From NCBI RefSeq assembly GCF_965363235.1, contig NC_134851.1, forward strand, positions 57,338,522 through 57,402,521: DNA of 64,000 bases, in the 5' to 3' direction. The DNA comes from Mytilus galloprovincialis. Taxonomy: Eukaryota > Mollusca > Bivalvia > Mytilida > Mytilidae. Of the stretch, positions 1 to 10,500 are shown piece by piece. Positions within the stretch are counted from its first letter, which is position 1. Each line of letters opens with the position of its first letter. A program made the position numbers and the translations under genes. A model generated the notes under the pieces. The model searched no databases. It was not told the origin of the DNA and saw nothing but the letters and a program-made list of their open reading frames with translations.

Positions 1-59
1 TTGTAATACATTTAGACTTTTGCAAAATGATGTGGATGTGTTTACCATTGCCCTTTAAA

Positions 60-345
60 AAAGTATATTTTTCACAATTTTTCGTTAATCTTTTACATAA
101 ATCTTCTCTGAAACTACTTGCCTAAATTTAACCAAACTTGGCAATAATCATCATTAAGATACACGTATCTAGTTTATAAAATGTGTCAATGATCCCATCC
201 GGCAACCAAGATGGCAGCTGAGGCTAAAAATAGAAGATAGGATATAATGTAGATTTTGGCTTAAATCTCTGAAACCAAAGCATTGAGAGCTAATCTTAAA
301 TCGGTTAAACTATACATGTATCAGGCCAGGATCTATCTGCCCTGA
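60..345 (-). repeat. Dispersed bivalve repeat R1, 3' part
   Basis: Read on the minus strand, this segment runs through a phrase containing gccatcttggttg, then aaactagata, then gtagtttcagagaagat. The same order of phrases occurs on the plus strand at 31995-32190. It is a diverged, inverted copy of one dispersed family (called R1 here). No coding potential is seen. Confidence 0.65.
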
Positions 346-380
346 AATTTTCTAACAAATCAGACAACCCATTGTTGGAT

Positions 381-1540
381 TATTATTTTTACAAATTTAA
401 TGTGGCGTAGTTACTTCAAAACATTTATTTTATCGGATGGCCATACAGACAAAAATCTGTTCATATTTTTGTTTGATTTGAAGATAAATGACGAAAGTTG
501 CCAAAGATTCAAAATTAAAATTGTAGCGTAGTGCGTCCTGTGGTTTATAAACAGAATTATGTACTAGTTTTTCAATATGCATTTGTTATTTATACAACTG
601 TATATCAGTGTTGTTTGTAAATATATATATATAGCAGTCTGGTTTTCTTTTGAACAATAATGAATTCATCTAGGTCACATGTATACTTCCTGAGAGGAAT
701 TCTATTCAAATGGATGTTTGATTAAAGGAAAGATTTTCCAAAAATGGCTCATCCATTCAAACAACCAACATACTTGTTTTTTAAAAGTGGTTTACAAATG
801 TTTATATTTTTTTTAGAATTCTGTCTATGTAAAACGAACACCAACATGTATATACGATATATTGCAATGTGCAACTTTCCATAATCAGTTATTAAAGCTT
901 TTGTACTCTTGAGGGATTGTTTTACTGCAACAATTTTGTGAATTTTTAATTAGTCATTTGTAGCATATAAGTTACAAAGTAATTATTCATATGTTATTCA
1001 GACAAAATTGTACTCCTTTTGTAGGATTAAACCTGTGAAATTTTAATTGGATACATTTTAAGAGGAAATTTATGAATTTGTTATTTTTTCACAAGAGAAG
1101 ATATGAAGTTTTACAAGTTTTTTTTTTATTTGTTTCTTGTTTTGAATTAGAGGAGTTTTCTTTCATATTTGTAAAATAATTTTAATTTAGATATTTGCAT
1201 TCATATCAAAACCTATGCCTTGTAATCAAAGCCTGATAAGTGCTTTAAAATGGTATGGTAGAAAATATTAATTAATAAAAATTGTAAATACTAATTATTT
1301 TGTACATGAAGTATGCCTATTTAAATATATGTAAATTAAAGATGTGCTATATTTAGATATATTTATATTCTAGTTCTTTTAATTGGGCATTTTTTATGTT
1401 TTTTTCTTTTGTCCTTGCTTCCTTGACTTAAGGCTGTTTGGAGTAGAATTATTATTCTTAAATGTATTTATATTTTTCATAGAAACTGTCAAGAAATCGT
1501 ACATATATTTACACTTTCAGCATGTTTACTTTGCTCAAGA
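381..1540. other. AT-rich interval, nothing recognised
   Basis: No ORF, tandem repeat or recognisable module is visible, only AT-rich sequence with short homopolymer runs. Confidence 0.6.
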
Positions 1541-1542
1541 TT

Positions 1543-1836
1543 AAAGGGTTATTGCATGAATATTGGGAAATATTGTCCCGAGTAGAATTTTATATTGCAC
1601 GAGCTTGCGAGTGCAATATATGTTCTACAAGGGACAATATTCCCCAATATTCATGCAATAACCCTTTTATTGTATAGCAATATAATATTTGAAAGTAAAA
1701 ATTGGTTTAAACTAAGATTTTGTCGTTGATGACGTTATGAATTTTGAAGATTTATTGCACTAGTGCAATATTGGAATTTATTGCACGCTAACTTTTGGTT
1801 ATTTTCTGTTGGAAATATTATATTGCTATGCAATAA
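1543..1836. repeat. Double foldback (hairpin-forming) element
   Basis: Positions 1543-1577 are nearly the reverse complement of 1631-1668 (arms start aaagggttattgcatgaat). A smaller palindrome around gagcttgcgag lies in the loop. A second inverted pair follows: 1667-1690 against 1811-1836, both containing the phrase gcaatataat or its complement. The layout suits a foldback MITE or two adjacent ones. No target duplication was identified. Confidence 0.7.
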
Positions 1837-1871
1837 TTATGAAGTATTAATTAAGGCTTTGTCACTGTTAA

Positions 1872-2272
1872 GGATGAACTAAGGTGAAATTAAAAAAAAA
1901 ATCCAGAAATTAAAATTAAAGTGAAATTAAAACAATTAAGAAATTAAAATAATTTAAGTTGGAAGAAAATGAGATAAGGAATAAAATAAGCTAAAAATAT
2001 TGATAGGTTATAGAGCTCCTATTCGAGATATTTTGATTTTAAAAAATGGCGGGAAAAGGCTGACTCAGACTCATATATCTTATATTTGCATATGTATTAT
2101 TAGGGTCTCAAATTGAGAGAAAAGAAATCTAAAATTGCTTAATGAAATCTTTCATGTATATGAAAGCATGATGGATGTTATGGGGCAAAATATTTTACCC
2201 TGTATTTAAGGGAAAAAAACAAAAATCCAAAAACATCTGACACAAATTCCCAAACCTCACCTAAGTACACCT
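1872..2272 (-). mobile_element. TTAA-flanked MITE, copy 1 (401 bp)
   Basis: The segment is flanked by TTAA at 1868-1871 and 2273-2276. Its ends are imperfect inverted repeats of about 18 bp: the minus-strand start reads aggtgtacttaggtgagg and the plus-strand start reads ggatgaactaaggtga. It shares internal phrases with the copies at 18523 and 23046, such as ggcgggaaaaggctgactca, in the opposite orientation. It has no ORF, so it is non-autonomous. TTAA duplications are known for piggyBac and Kolobok transposons, but these termini match no family I can name. Confidence 0.75.
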
Positions 2273-2276
2273 TTAA

Positions 2277-2787
2277 AAAAAGAATATTTGTTTGAACAAT
2301 GTTGTCAACTTTCATACAGGCAGATTTACACTGTCCAATCATTTTTAAAATCATTTGCAGTTAATTCGTAGTTTTATAAGAGGATTATTTTCTTGAATTT
2401 TGCAAGTACAAAGATGTTCTTTTTTTTATATATATAAATGCATTAACAGCATTTTAAAATTGTGCCTAAAATCATAGTGACATAGTGATCAAGATATTTA
2501 CTTCTAAAAAGTGAATGGCTAGAAAAAACATTTGCAATTTAGCATTGATTCGTAATTGTGTGAGAGAATGCATTACTTGAATTTTTCAATTACAAAAAAA
2601 AAATTCTTCATATTTATATTTTTTTTTTATATATATATATATATATATATTACAAATGTTTATCTTTGTTTAACAGATATTTTCAGTACAACATGATACC
2701 AAACAATTTGTTGGATGTCACTAATCAGGAGATTTTCTTCATTTTTTTTTACACAATTTCATATTTTATGTAGAGGATATTTCATGC
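2277..2787. other. AT-rich interval with AT microsatellite
   Basis: AT-rich sequence with a TA dinucleotide run near 2628-2651 and poly-T tracts; no gene seen. Confidence 0.6.
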
Positions 2788-3545
2788 TTTTTATACGCCC
2801 GGGACGGGACGTATTATGGTATACCGTTGTCCGTCCGTCCGCCCGTCGTCCACACTTCGGACAATTAATCAAAAACGCTTTCACTATTTCCATGAAACTT
2901 TGGTGAATTGTTTATATCTATTGACGTAAGCTCCCTTTCGTTTTTTTTTAATTTCAGATTTTAAGTTTTGGATTTATGGGGCTTTATTCATAAAAAGGGG
3001 GATTTTCAACACTTCGGACAATAACTCAAAAAGGCTTTCACCAATGTCCATGAAACTTTAGTGAATTGTTTATGTCTATTGACGTAAGCTCCCTTTCGTT
3101 TTTTTTTAAAATTCAGATTTTAAGTTTGGGATTTATGCGGCTTTTTTCATAAAAAGGGGGGATTTTCAACACTCCGGACAATAACTCAAAAAGGCTTTCA
3201 CCAATGTCCATGAAATTTGGTAAATTGTTCACATGTATTGATGTAAGCTCCCTTTCAATTTTTATTAATTACAGATTTTAAGTTTTGGATTTATAGGGTT
3301 TAATTCATAAAAAAGGGGGATTTTTAACACTTCCGACAATAACTCAAAAATGCTTTCACCAATGTCCATGAAACTTTGGTGTTTTGTTTATATCTATTGA
3401 TGTAAGCTCCCTTTCAATTTTTATAAATTTCAGATTTTACATTTCCGTGTTATGAATTTTTATGCTTAAAAAAGGGGGGATTTTCCAATAAAAGACAAGT
3501 TAAAAGAGCAACGGGCGTATCATGCGCTAAAGCGCAGCCCTTTAT
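2788..3545 (+). repeat. Dispersed element with four 159-bp tandem units (T3)
   Basis: The element opens with ttttatacgcccgggac and closes with caacgggcgtatcatgcgct, so its ends carry the short inverted sequence ATACGCCCG / CGGGCGTAT. Inside, the phrase cacttcggacaat and its variants recur at 2853, 3010, 3170 and 3328, a period of about 157-160 bp. A GCGC-TAAA-GCGC hairpin lies at the right end. A partial copy is at 41062. I know this as a common bivalve repeat; a Helitron-like origin is possible but not shown. Confidence 0.7.
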
Positions 3546-5711
3546 TTGTTTTGCCGTCAACTTTTTTATCTATGCAAAACACAATTATCAAATTCAGGAG
3601 AATTTTATTCAAATTATTTTTAAGTTGGTACCAAACACCTTGACTAAAAAGAAATTGGCTCGTTTAATTTTCATAAAATTTGGAGAACATATTATATTAC
3701 TTTGACATTTGGAATTGAACCAACAACTATCTCTAAAAAATATCTTTGGATATATAGCTGTTTGGCAACACCCAATTTTGAACATCTAGAAGCTTAATAT
3801 TTCCTTAACAATAGAACGTGATTAAAACGTTCAGCTGATTTTTACCGAGTTATCTCCCTGTAGTGTTAGGTAGCACATTGAGACTTCTTCTTGCACATGG
3901 TTGCTAAGCTTATTTTTATCTGATAGTTTTGTTATTTAATTTATGAGCTTTTGTATATTGGATCCATCACAGAAGGATTTACTGAGTTCCTCTTAGGGCT
4001 AAATCGCCATAAGATTACCCTTTTTAGACAAAATACTAACACTACAATCTATTAGTTTGAGATATTCTAGCTTTGGGAGCAAGGATTAAGCAAAGTCAGT
4101 TTGTTTTTCTTCATTTATTATTTCCCTAATTGTAGATATTTATATTTTGTGTGTTTTTATTTTCCATTGTTAAGTTTTATGTTGTTTTTGTTTTGTTTTT
4201 GGTGCTTATTCACTAGAAACAATCAGAACTTATATCATGATGATATTAAAACAAAATAAAATAAATCACTGTTTTTTTGTTTATGTTGACATGGCAAACC
4301 TTTGAAAATATGCTGCTACATTTATCATTAACTTTACCAATCCTACTGCACTCGTGTTAAACGTTTTGAAGAAGGTTAAAAGAGCGTCTTGAACTTCTTC
4401 TGTAATTGATCTGTCATCCTGAAAATGTATGAAATACTTGCAAGCAACAACTATAAATCAATCAAATTGATATGCTAATATTTAAATCTATACAAATTCT
4501 TTACTAGTAAAAGAATGTGCTTACATTTGGATGAGATCTATTGTAAAAAAAAAATAATAATGAAAAAATGAATGAGTAAATTTCATGAGACAGCATCCCA
4601 ACAAACATTAAAACTTGCAAAGAAATCTACAAGAACTCTTCTTCCACCATCCGTTTTATAGATATCACTCATAATTAGCTATATGATAACTATATTTGTT
4701 ATATTGATTCCTAGCTTGCAATGTCTACATGTCTATCAGACAGAGTTCACCTTACCCTGACCTCATTTCATGGATCAGTGATTAACGTTGAAAGTTATTT
4801 GATTAGGTCAATTATGTTTGGTGCCATATAACACTGCTCTTAACAATGACGAACTGGAGATAACAACAATGTAACAACCGTTTGGAGAGATATTGGACTC
4901 TCTTGAAACTGAAAACTTTAACATTGTTTAAGATAATGAATAGTTCGTCCTACATCAGAAAGGATGTCAAAATTCCTTTCTGCAGTAGAACATATCTTTA
5001 ACAACCAAAATCAAGCCACAGCAAGAGATTTTCTGCAAACATTGTGTATTACGGCTTTATGCATAGAACGAATTCCAAATGCAAGACTCTATATGAGACT
5101 AATTCAGTAAAACCTCCTTTGTATATTTTCAAAATTTAGGAATAAATTGACACACAAAAATTCCTTTTTTAAAAACATCTAAAAGGTCACCTCAGATGGT
5201 GGTAAACAAAAGAAAATTTTGTTATGGGCAGATCAATAACGTCAATAACAATAACAACAGACACATCAAAATCAGGGTATTATCTCCCCTGTAATGGCAG
5301 CCACCATGTAATTTTTTTAAGTCCGGGGAAAACAACAAAATACTCAATGAATATATAATAGAAATACTTAAACGATTGCAAAAATCATAAACAGAAAATC
5401 GTCTAGAGGTTTTACTTAGTTCAAAGACATTTATTACGCAATTTTCAATCGTGGTATTGTGACATAGTTTCATCGCTTCATCGTTGATATTTTTGTTTAC
5501 ATGTTACTTCATACATGTACATGCGTATGTATACCCACCGATTTGTCTAATACCAAAAATACTACAACACATGACGATTGTCAGTTAATTCTTATACATT
5601 GGCCACGCATACATTGGTACACAAGTACATACTCGATTATCCAAAGAGTCTGACAGTCAGGGAGTATCTATTACACTAACAAAAAACAAACCTTTTTCTT
5701 TCAAATTCAGC
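3546..5711. other. Interval without recognised feature
   Basis: AT-rich DNA with only short chance ORFs on both strands. No repeat unit, exon or RNA gene was recognised. Confidence 0.55.
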
Positions 5712-5915
5712 AGTATTCAATCTGACTGCATGGTTTTTATCGACAAACATTTTAAAGAGAAAGGGTTTTCTAAAGAAACTAGAAAATTACTTAAAGCCTC
5801 ATGGCGCTCTGAGACTCGAACAGATCACTTTGTCAAATTTAAAAAGTTCAATAGCTGGTGTAGAAGACGGAACATTGCTCCCTATATTGCCTCTCTGATT
5901 GATGTAGTTGTGTTA
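5712..5915 (+). pseudogene. Tyrosine recombinase N-terminal fragment (DIRS-type)
   Basis: The ORF from the ATG at 5730 gives about 60 meaningful residues. KGFSKETRKLLKASWRSETR followed about 15 residues later by FNSWCRRRNIAP is the pattern of the N-terminal DNA-binding (SAM-like) domain of the tyrosine recombinases carried by DIRS/Ngaro retrotransposons. The match stops near IDVVVLLTK and the frame then degrades into low-complexity sequence, so the catalytic domain is missing. No RT or split repeats are seen beside it. It is a relic fragment, separate from the more complete DIRS-like element at 54.0-58.0 kb. Confidence 0.6.
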
Positions 5916-6261
5916 TTGACAAAAATTAACATATTTCCTTATTTTTATACTAAGTTTCAAACATAGACGTCAAGCTACTGTATATTCTGCAAATTGAAAT
6001 GTTACAACATCAGCAAACATGATTTATATCAAATTTCAAGCAGGGAGAGTTTTTTTTATAATTACTTTACGTCTGTTGTTTCTATTTTCTTTTCTTTGCT
6101 TGTACATGTACCCCGAAACCATTAGGAAACGTTGCATCAAGTTTTTCAGTACCACTTTAAGATATTCGTATGTCCAGTTTAACATGTATTTTGTTTTATT
6201 TTGTTACACTATTTTTTCGGTCAAGGGTGTAGATTGGTACTTAGTATAACCTTTAAACCAT

Positions 6262-6446
6262 TTGTTTGCATCTGTCTTAAGTCAGGAAACTGATGTTCAG
6301 TGGTCGTTTGTTGATGTTGTTCATAAGTGGATCTCGTTTCTCGTTTTTTTATATAGATTAAATCGTTGACTTTTCTGTTTGAATGGTTTTACACTTGTAA
6401 CTTTTTGGCCCTTTATAGCTTGCTATTGAGTCAAGGCTACCTGAAG
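6262..6446 (+). repeat. M module, left part (split by retrozyme)
   Basis: This begins with the phrase cttaagtcaggaaactg and includes ggccctttatagcttgct. It is the plus-strand version of the M module found many times in minus orientation between 14.2 and 24.9 kb. It stops at GAAG (6443-6446); the rest resumes at 7299 after the retrozyme insertion. Confidence 0.7.
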
Positions 6447-6485
6447 AATAAACTCATCATAGATATAAGGACTAAATTTAGTATA

Positions 6486-6532
6486 TACGCCAGACGAACG
6501 TTTCGTCTACAAAAGACTCATCAGTGACGCTC
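6486..6532 (-). ncRNA. Hammerhead ribozyme motif, intact core
   Basis: On the minus strand: helix I GCGTCA/TGGCGT, core CTGATGA, helix II GTC...GAC, GAAA, and a minimal helix III closed by A-U and C-G with loop GTTC, then GTC at the cleavage site. Confidence 0.8.
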
Positions 6533-6850
6533 GAATCCCAAAAAATTAAAAAAGGCCTAATAAAGTACGAAGTTGAAGAGCATTGAGGACCAAAATTCCT
6601 AAAAGTTTTGCCAAATACAGCTAAGATAATCTATGCCTGAGGTAGAAAAGCCTTAGTATTTCAAAAAATTCAAAAATTTGTAAACAGTAAATTTATGAAT
6701 ATAACCATATCAATGACAATTCATGTCAGCACAAAAAGTGCTGACTACTGGGCTTGTGATACCCTCGGGGAAATAAATCTCCAGCAGCATTGGCATCGAC
6801 CCAGTGGTTGTAAATAAACTCATATTGGTAAAAGGACTAAATTTAGTATA

Positions 6851-6897
6851 TACGCCAGACGCACGTTTCGTCTACAAAAGACTCATCAGTGACGCTC
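6851..6897 (-). ncRNA. Hammerhead ribozyme motif, intact core
   Basis: The organisation is that of the motif 365 bp to the left, with helix III loop GTGC. All conserved core positions (CTGATGA, GAAA, GTC) are present. Confidence 0.8.
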
Positions 6898-7215
6898 GAA
6901 TCCAAAAAAGTTAAAAAGGCCAAATAAAGTACGAAGTTGAAGAGCATTGATGACCAAAATTCCTAAAAGTTATGCCACATACAGCTAAGGTAATCTATGT
7001 CTTAGGTAGAAAAACCTTAGTATTTCAAAAAATTTAAAAATTTGTAAACAGTAAATTTATAAATATAACCATATCAATGACAATTCATGTCAGCACAAAA
7101 TGTGCTGACTACTGGGCTTGTGATACCCTCGGGGAAATAAACCTCCATCAGCAGTGGCATCGACCCAGTGATTGTAAATAAACTCATCATAGATACAAGG
7201 ATTAAATTTAGTATA

Positions 7216-7262
7216 TACGCCAGATGCACGTTTCGTCTACAAAAGACTCATCAGTGACGCTC
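7216..7262 (-). ncRNA. Hammerhead ribozyme motif, helix III mismatch
   Basis: The core CTGATGA and GAAA are kept, but the second pair of the minimal helix III is C-A instead of C-G (GAAACGTGCATC). Activity is therefore doubtful. Confidence 0.65.
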
Positions 7263-7298
7263 GAATCCAAAAAAAGTTAAAAAGGCCAAATAAAGTAT

Positions 7299-7410
7299 GA
7301 AGACCGCTGTTTGACCTATAATGGTTTACTTTTACATATTGTGACTTGAACGGAGAGTTCAACTTGTCTCAATGGCACTCATTCGCATCTTCTTATATCT
7401 ATTTGAGCCT
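7299..7410 (+). repeat. M module, right part
   Basis: This continues the module interrupted at 6446: GAAGACCG, then tttgacctataatggttta, ending with tcttcttatatct. Together with 6262-6446 it rebuilds one M copy. Confidence 0.7.
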
Positions 7411-8464
7411 CTAACAGTCTGATAGCTTACGACTACGTCACATAGTAACCGGTGATATGATGACGTTTTTGAGGTTCCAATTGGGGATAAAAACGTCGTA
7501 TATACCCCGGCAGTTTCCTGAATATATACTGACATCTCTGTGTTGTTATCCAATCACAAACCTCGACACATTTATAATCCGTAATATATACATTTAGAGG
7601 TAGGAAAATAAGTAAGTGAGATATCTGAGAATGAGACGTCCTCTTGTATACACATATGTCTGAGGTCAATCAAGCATTTGCATCTTACATCTTGTATTTT
7701 TTCTTTGCTCTTAATCAAACTGTCATGACCTTTTCTGGTAGGTAAAGGTTGTTAAGATGTTTGATACACTGTTCATTATACTACAACGTTTCTATCAATA
7801 AATAAACTTAATCAGAAATATATAGTGCTTATGAATAATTTAAAGAAAGTAAACATCGAAACCTTTGAAATCAACAGTTCAACTATTGGACTAAGAATCA
7901 ATCAAGTTACTTTTTACAATCCATATAAAATACTACACTTTTTGGTGAAGGGCCAGCTTTTACCAGTTTAATCCACCATTTTCTACATACGAAAATGACG
8001 GTACCAAGTCCGAAATATTACAGTTGTTATCCAGTCGTTTTATTTGTTTGAGCTTTTGATTTGTCATTTTGGGTAGGGACTTTTTTTTTTTTTTTAAATT
8101 TTCCTCGGAGTTCAGTATATGTATGAAGTTCTCTAAGTACGTTTTTGTTCTTATCTGCACAGTTACAAAATGCCATACTGCCTTACAACTACATATGGAA
8201 GTTTAATGTTCACTGAAGTATTTCTATACATCAAGGATTTCCGGGCCTTTTCCCTCATTTACCTGGATTAAATCCTTCCTCGCCATGGTCGTCCTAATTT
8301 AAAGTATTGCCTTACTAAATTAATTCGTACAAATAGGACAAAATTCTAAAATAAGTGTGGTTGCTCGCAGTCTCTATCAAACAATGCTAAATAAAATACA
8401 ACTCTGATGTCATTTGTGTTCAAAGAAATTGTTGTACATCGTCTAATGAAAAAAGAACTTAAAT
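7411..8464. other. Interval with little recognisable content
   Basis: AT-rich sequence. Around 8070-8120 there is a minus-strand fragment of the dispersed repeat found at 9964 and 11715 (phrase ttttcctcggagttcag). Nothing else is recognised. Confidence 0.5.
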
Positions 8465-8646
8465 ACGGATTTTTTGTGTTATTAAATTTGCTGTTACAAA
8501 ATGTTATAAATTATCATAAATTAAGGAATGTATCTCCCTCAAGCAAAGCTCTGATTCCTTTTACGGATTTGGCCATACTTTTTGGAACTTTTGGATTATA
8601 GCTCTTCATCTTTTATATAAATTTGGATTTTACATATTTTGGCCAC

Positions 8647-8693
8647 GAGCATCACTGAAGAGACATGTATTGTCAAAATGCGCATCTGGTGCA
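8647..8693 (+). ncRNA. Hammerhead ribozyme motif, core mutated
   Basis: The layout matches the motif at 8995, but the conserved GAAA after helix II reads AAAA (tgtcaaaatgcgc). The G is essential in hammerheads, so this copy is probably inactive. Confidence 0.65.
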
Positions 8694-8994
8694 GAAAAAT
8701 TGGTACCGTTAATGTTATTACTACCACTGGGTCGATGCCTCTGCTGGTGGACTGATAGTCCCCGAGGGTATCACCAGCCCAGTAGCCATACTCCGGTACT
8801 GGCATGAAAATACGGATATTTTGTGTTATTAGATTTGCTGTTACAAAATGTTATAAATTATCATAAATTAAGGAATGTATCTCCCTCAAGCAAAGCTCTG
8901 ATTCCTTTCACGGATTTGGCCATACTTTTTGGAACTTTTGGATTATAGCTCTTCATCTTTTATATAAGCTTTGGATTTTACATATTTTGGCCAC

Positions 8995-9041
8995 GAGCAT
9001 CACTGAAGAGACATGTATTGTCGAAATGCGCATCTGGTGCA
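8995..9041 (+). ncRNA. Hammerhead ribozyme motif, variant subfamily
   Basis: Helix I GCATCA/TGGTGC, core CTGAAGA (position 7 is variable in hammerheads), helix II GACA/TGTC, GAAA, helix III A-U and U-A with loop GCGC, then ATC. Relative to the 15.85-kb family, both strands of each helix have changed while pairing is kept. Confidence 0.8.
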
Positions 9042-9072
9042 GAAAAATTGGTACCGTTAATGTTATTAAAAT

Positions 9073-9963
9073 GATCCACTTTAAAAAACATTATGACATA
9101 TTTACCATACATATTTAGCAAAATTGTAAACAAGATATGTATCTAGATTTGAAATGTTTCCAGGAAAAAAAATAATTTGAGGTTGGACTCATTTGGTTGT
9201 TAAATGTTAACATGTTTACCATGTTTAAAACATCCAAAGTGTCAAAGACAATAAAAAATCAGAACTTTGTTTGAATTTCCTTTTCTTTTTAAGTTTTCTG
9301 TACCCACATGCATCAAGAATTGCTGTGCTGTATTTTCGAAACCAGTTTAGAAATCACCATACACTTTTTATATTTATGGTAACCACATAAGTAGCTTTGA
9401 AAAATGCCAAAAAATAAAATAAAATTGAAAATATGTACATAACTCATCTGGACCCACGATGCATAAATAACCAATATATCTATGTCAAAATTAACAGTAT
9501 TACAGCTCATTTTATGACTTTCCTAACCATTTTTGAATATTTAACTATGTTTTACACAATGATAGGGTGTGTTAAATCTTGACTACCACCGATAGGTCCA
9601 ATAGTCGGTATTTCACACAACAGGAAATCTTGAAGTCAAGCAAAAAGAAAAATATTAAAATTCAGACTTTGTAATGGACAATTGAACACTATTCAAAAAT
9701 GAAATAAAAGTTATAAGATGGATTTCTGTTTTGTTGGTTTTTGTAGGTCAAAAGTAAAAATTTTGGGTTCATATGAATACAATTTGACTTGATCAATTTA
9801 CAATTTTTGTGTGCCCGTATAATTAATATTCTGCGACTGTATCAAAGACTCTGTCTCCACAATTTAGGAATCTGATCAAACGGTTTGATCGGGCACAGTA
9901 TTTCGTAAATAGAAAATAAAGTTAAACTTAGAAAATTTGCAGTCAAAAGTAAAATCACAAAAA
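9073..9963. other. Interval without recognised feature
   Basis: AT-rich; no ORF, exon or repeat family recognised. Confidence 0.55.
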
Positions 9964-10135
9964 TGCTGAACTCCGAGGAAAATTCAAAACGGAAAGTCCC
10001 TAATCATATGGCAAAATAAAAAAACTCAAACACATCAAAGGAATTGACCACAACTGTCACATTTCTTTCTCGGTACAGGCATTTTCTTATGTACAGAATG
10101 ATGGCTTAAACTTGGTTTTATAGCTATACAAACCT
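9964..10135 (+). repeat. Dispersed repeat S, copy 1
   Basis: It contains aactccgaggaaaattcaaa, then aaactcaaacacatcaaa, then a short phrase ending in acaggcattttc. A second plus-strand copy is at 11715-11850 and a minus-strand piece is near 8070-8120. It is a common module in bivalve DNA; its mobile-element class is unknown to me. Confidence 0.65.
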
Positions 10136-10275
10136 CTCATTTGACTAAAGAAAAACACGAAACACTATTTGGCGAAATGGTCAATGTCAGCATATTTCTA
10201 CTCTTTATGAAGGACCAGGTGACGATTTTCTCTCTTTTTTTAATCATTTTGTTCAACTGTTTATAAATTTACGAC

Positions 10276-10500
10276 TTAAGGGGGCTCGCGGGCATAAATC
10301 AATCTTTTTTAAATATAGAATTTCGTTATATATTTTTGTAAATGATCTTTATCATATACCTAATAGAAAAATGAAATAAAAAAATGGGGTTACAGTTCAT
10401 TTAAGCTCAGAATCTGCCTCCGAAAAAAGCATGCATTTTTATTAATGCTATTTTTTCTGTTGAACTAATAGGAGAAATAGAGGTAGTATCGAAATAAAAA
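10276..10500 (-). repeat. TTAA-bounded repeat end, inverted partner of 34741-34963
   Basis: It begins with TTAA followed by gggggctcgcgggcataaat. The sequence through gtagtatcgaaataa is the diverged reverse complement of 34741-34963, which ends gatttatacccaggagccac and then TTAA. This looks like one terminus of a TTAA-target transposon; the other end was not found. Confidence 0.6.

Larger units (their letters stand above)
6447..7298 (-). mobile_element. Retrozyme-like hammerhead tandem, minus strand, about 2.3 units
   Basis: A 365-bp unit is repeated (gtatatacgcc at 6481, 6846 and 7211). On the minus strand each unit carries a hammerhead ribozyme motif. It is the same family as the arrays at 15.85 and 21.79 kb, sharing the blocks actcatcagtgacgctc, taccctcggggaaataa and catcgacccagtg. 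The insertion interrupts an M module and is flanked by GAAG on both sides (6443-6446, 7299-7302); undisturbed M copies have a single GAAG there. The sense 3' end is at 6447, just before the accactggg block, as in the other copies; the 5' end is truncated just upstream of a ribozyme. Confidence 0.8.
8465..9068 (+). mobile_element. Diverged retrozyme-like pair (period 348 bp)
   Basis: Two units, about 1.7 copies at a 348-bp period, share only short blocks with the 15.85-kb family: accactgggtcgatgcc, gggtatcaccagcccagtag and the ribozyme layout. Between these blocks the sequence is unrelated, for example ggaatgtatctccctcaagc. Candidate AAAT duplications flank it (8461-8464, 9069-9072), although the left one is ambiguous because unit 2 also reads AAAAT there. 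The right end again lies just before the position of the accactggg block. Confidence 0.75.
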
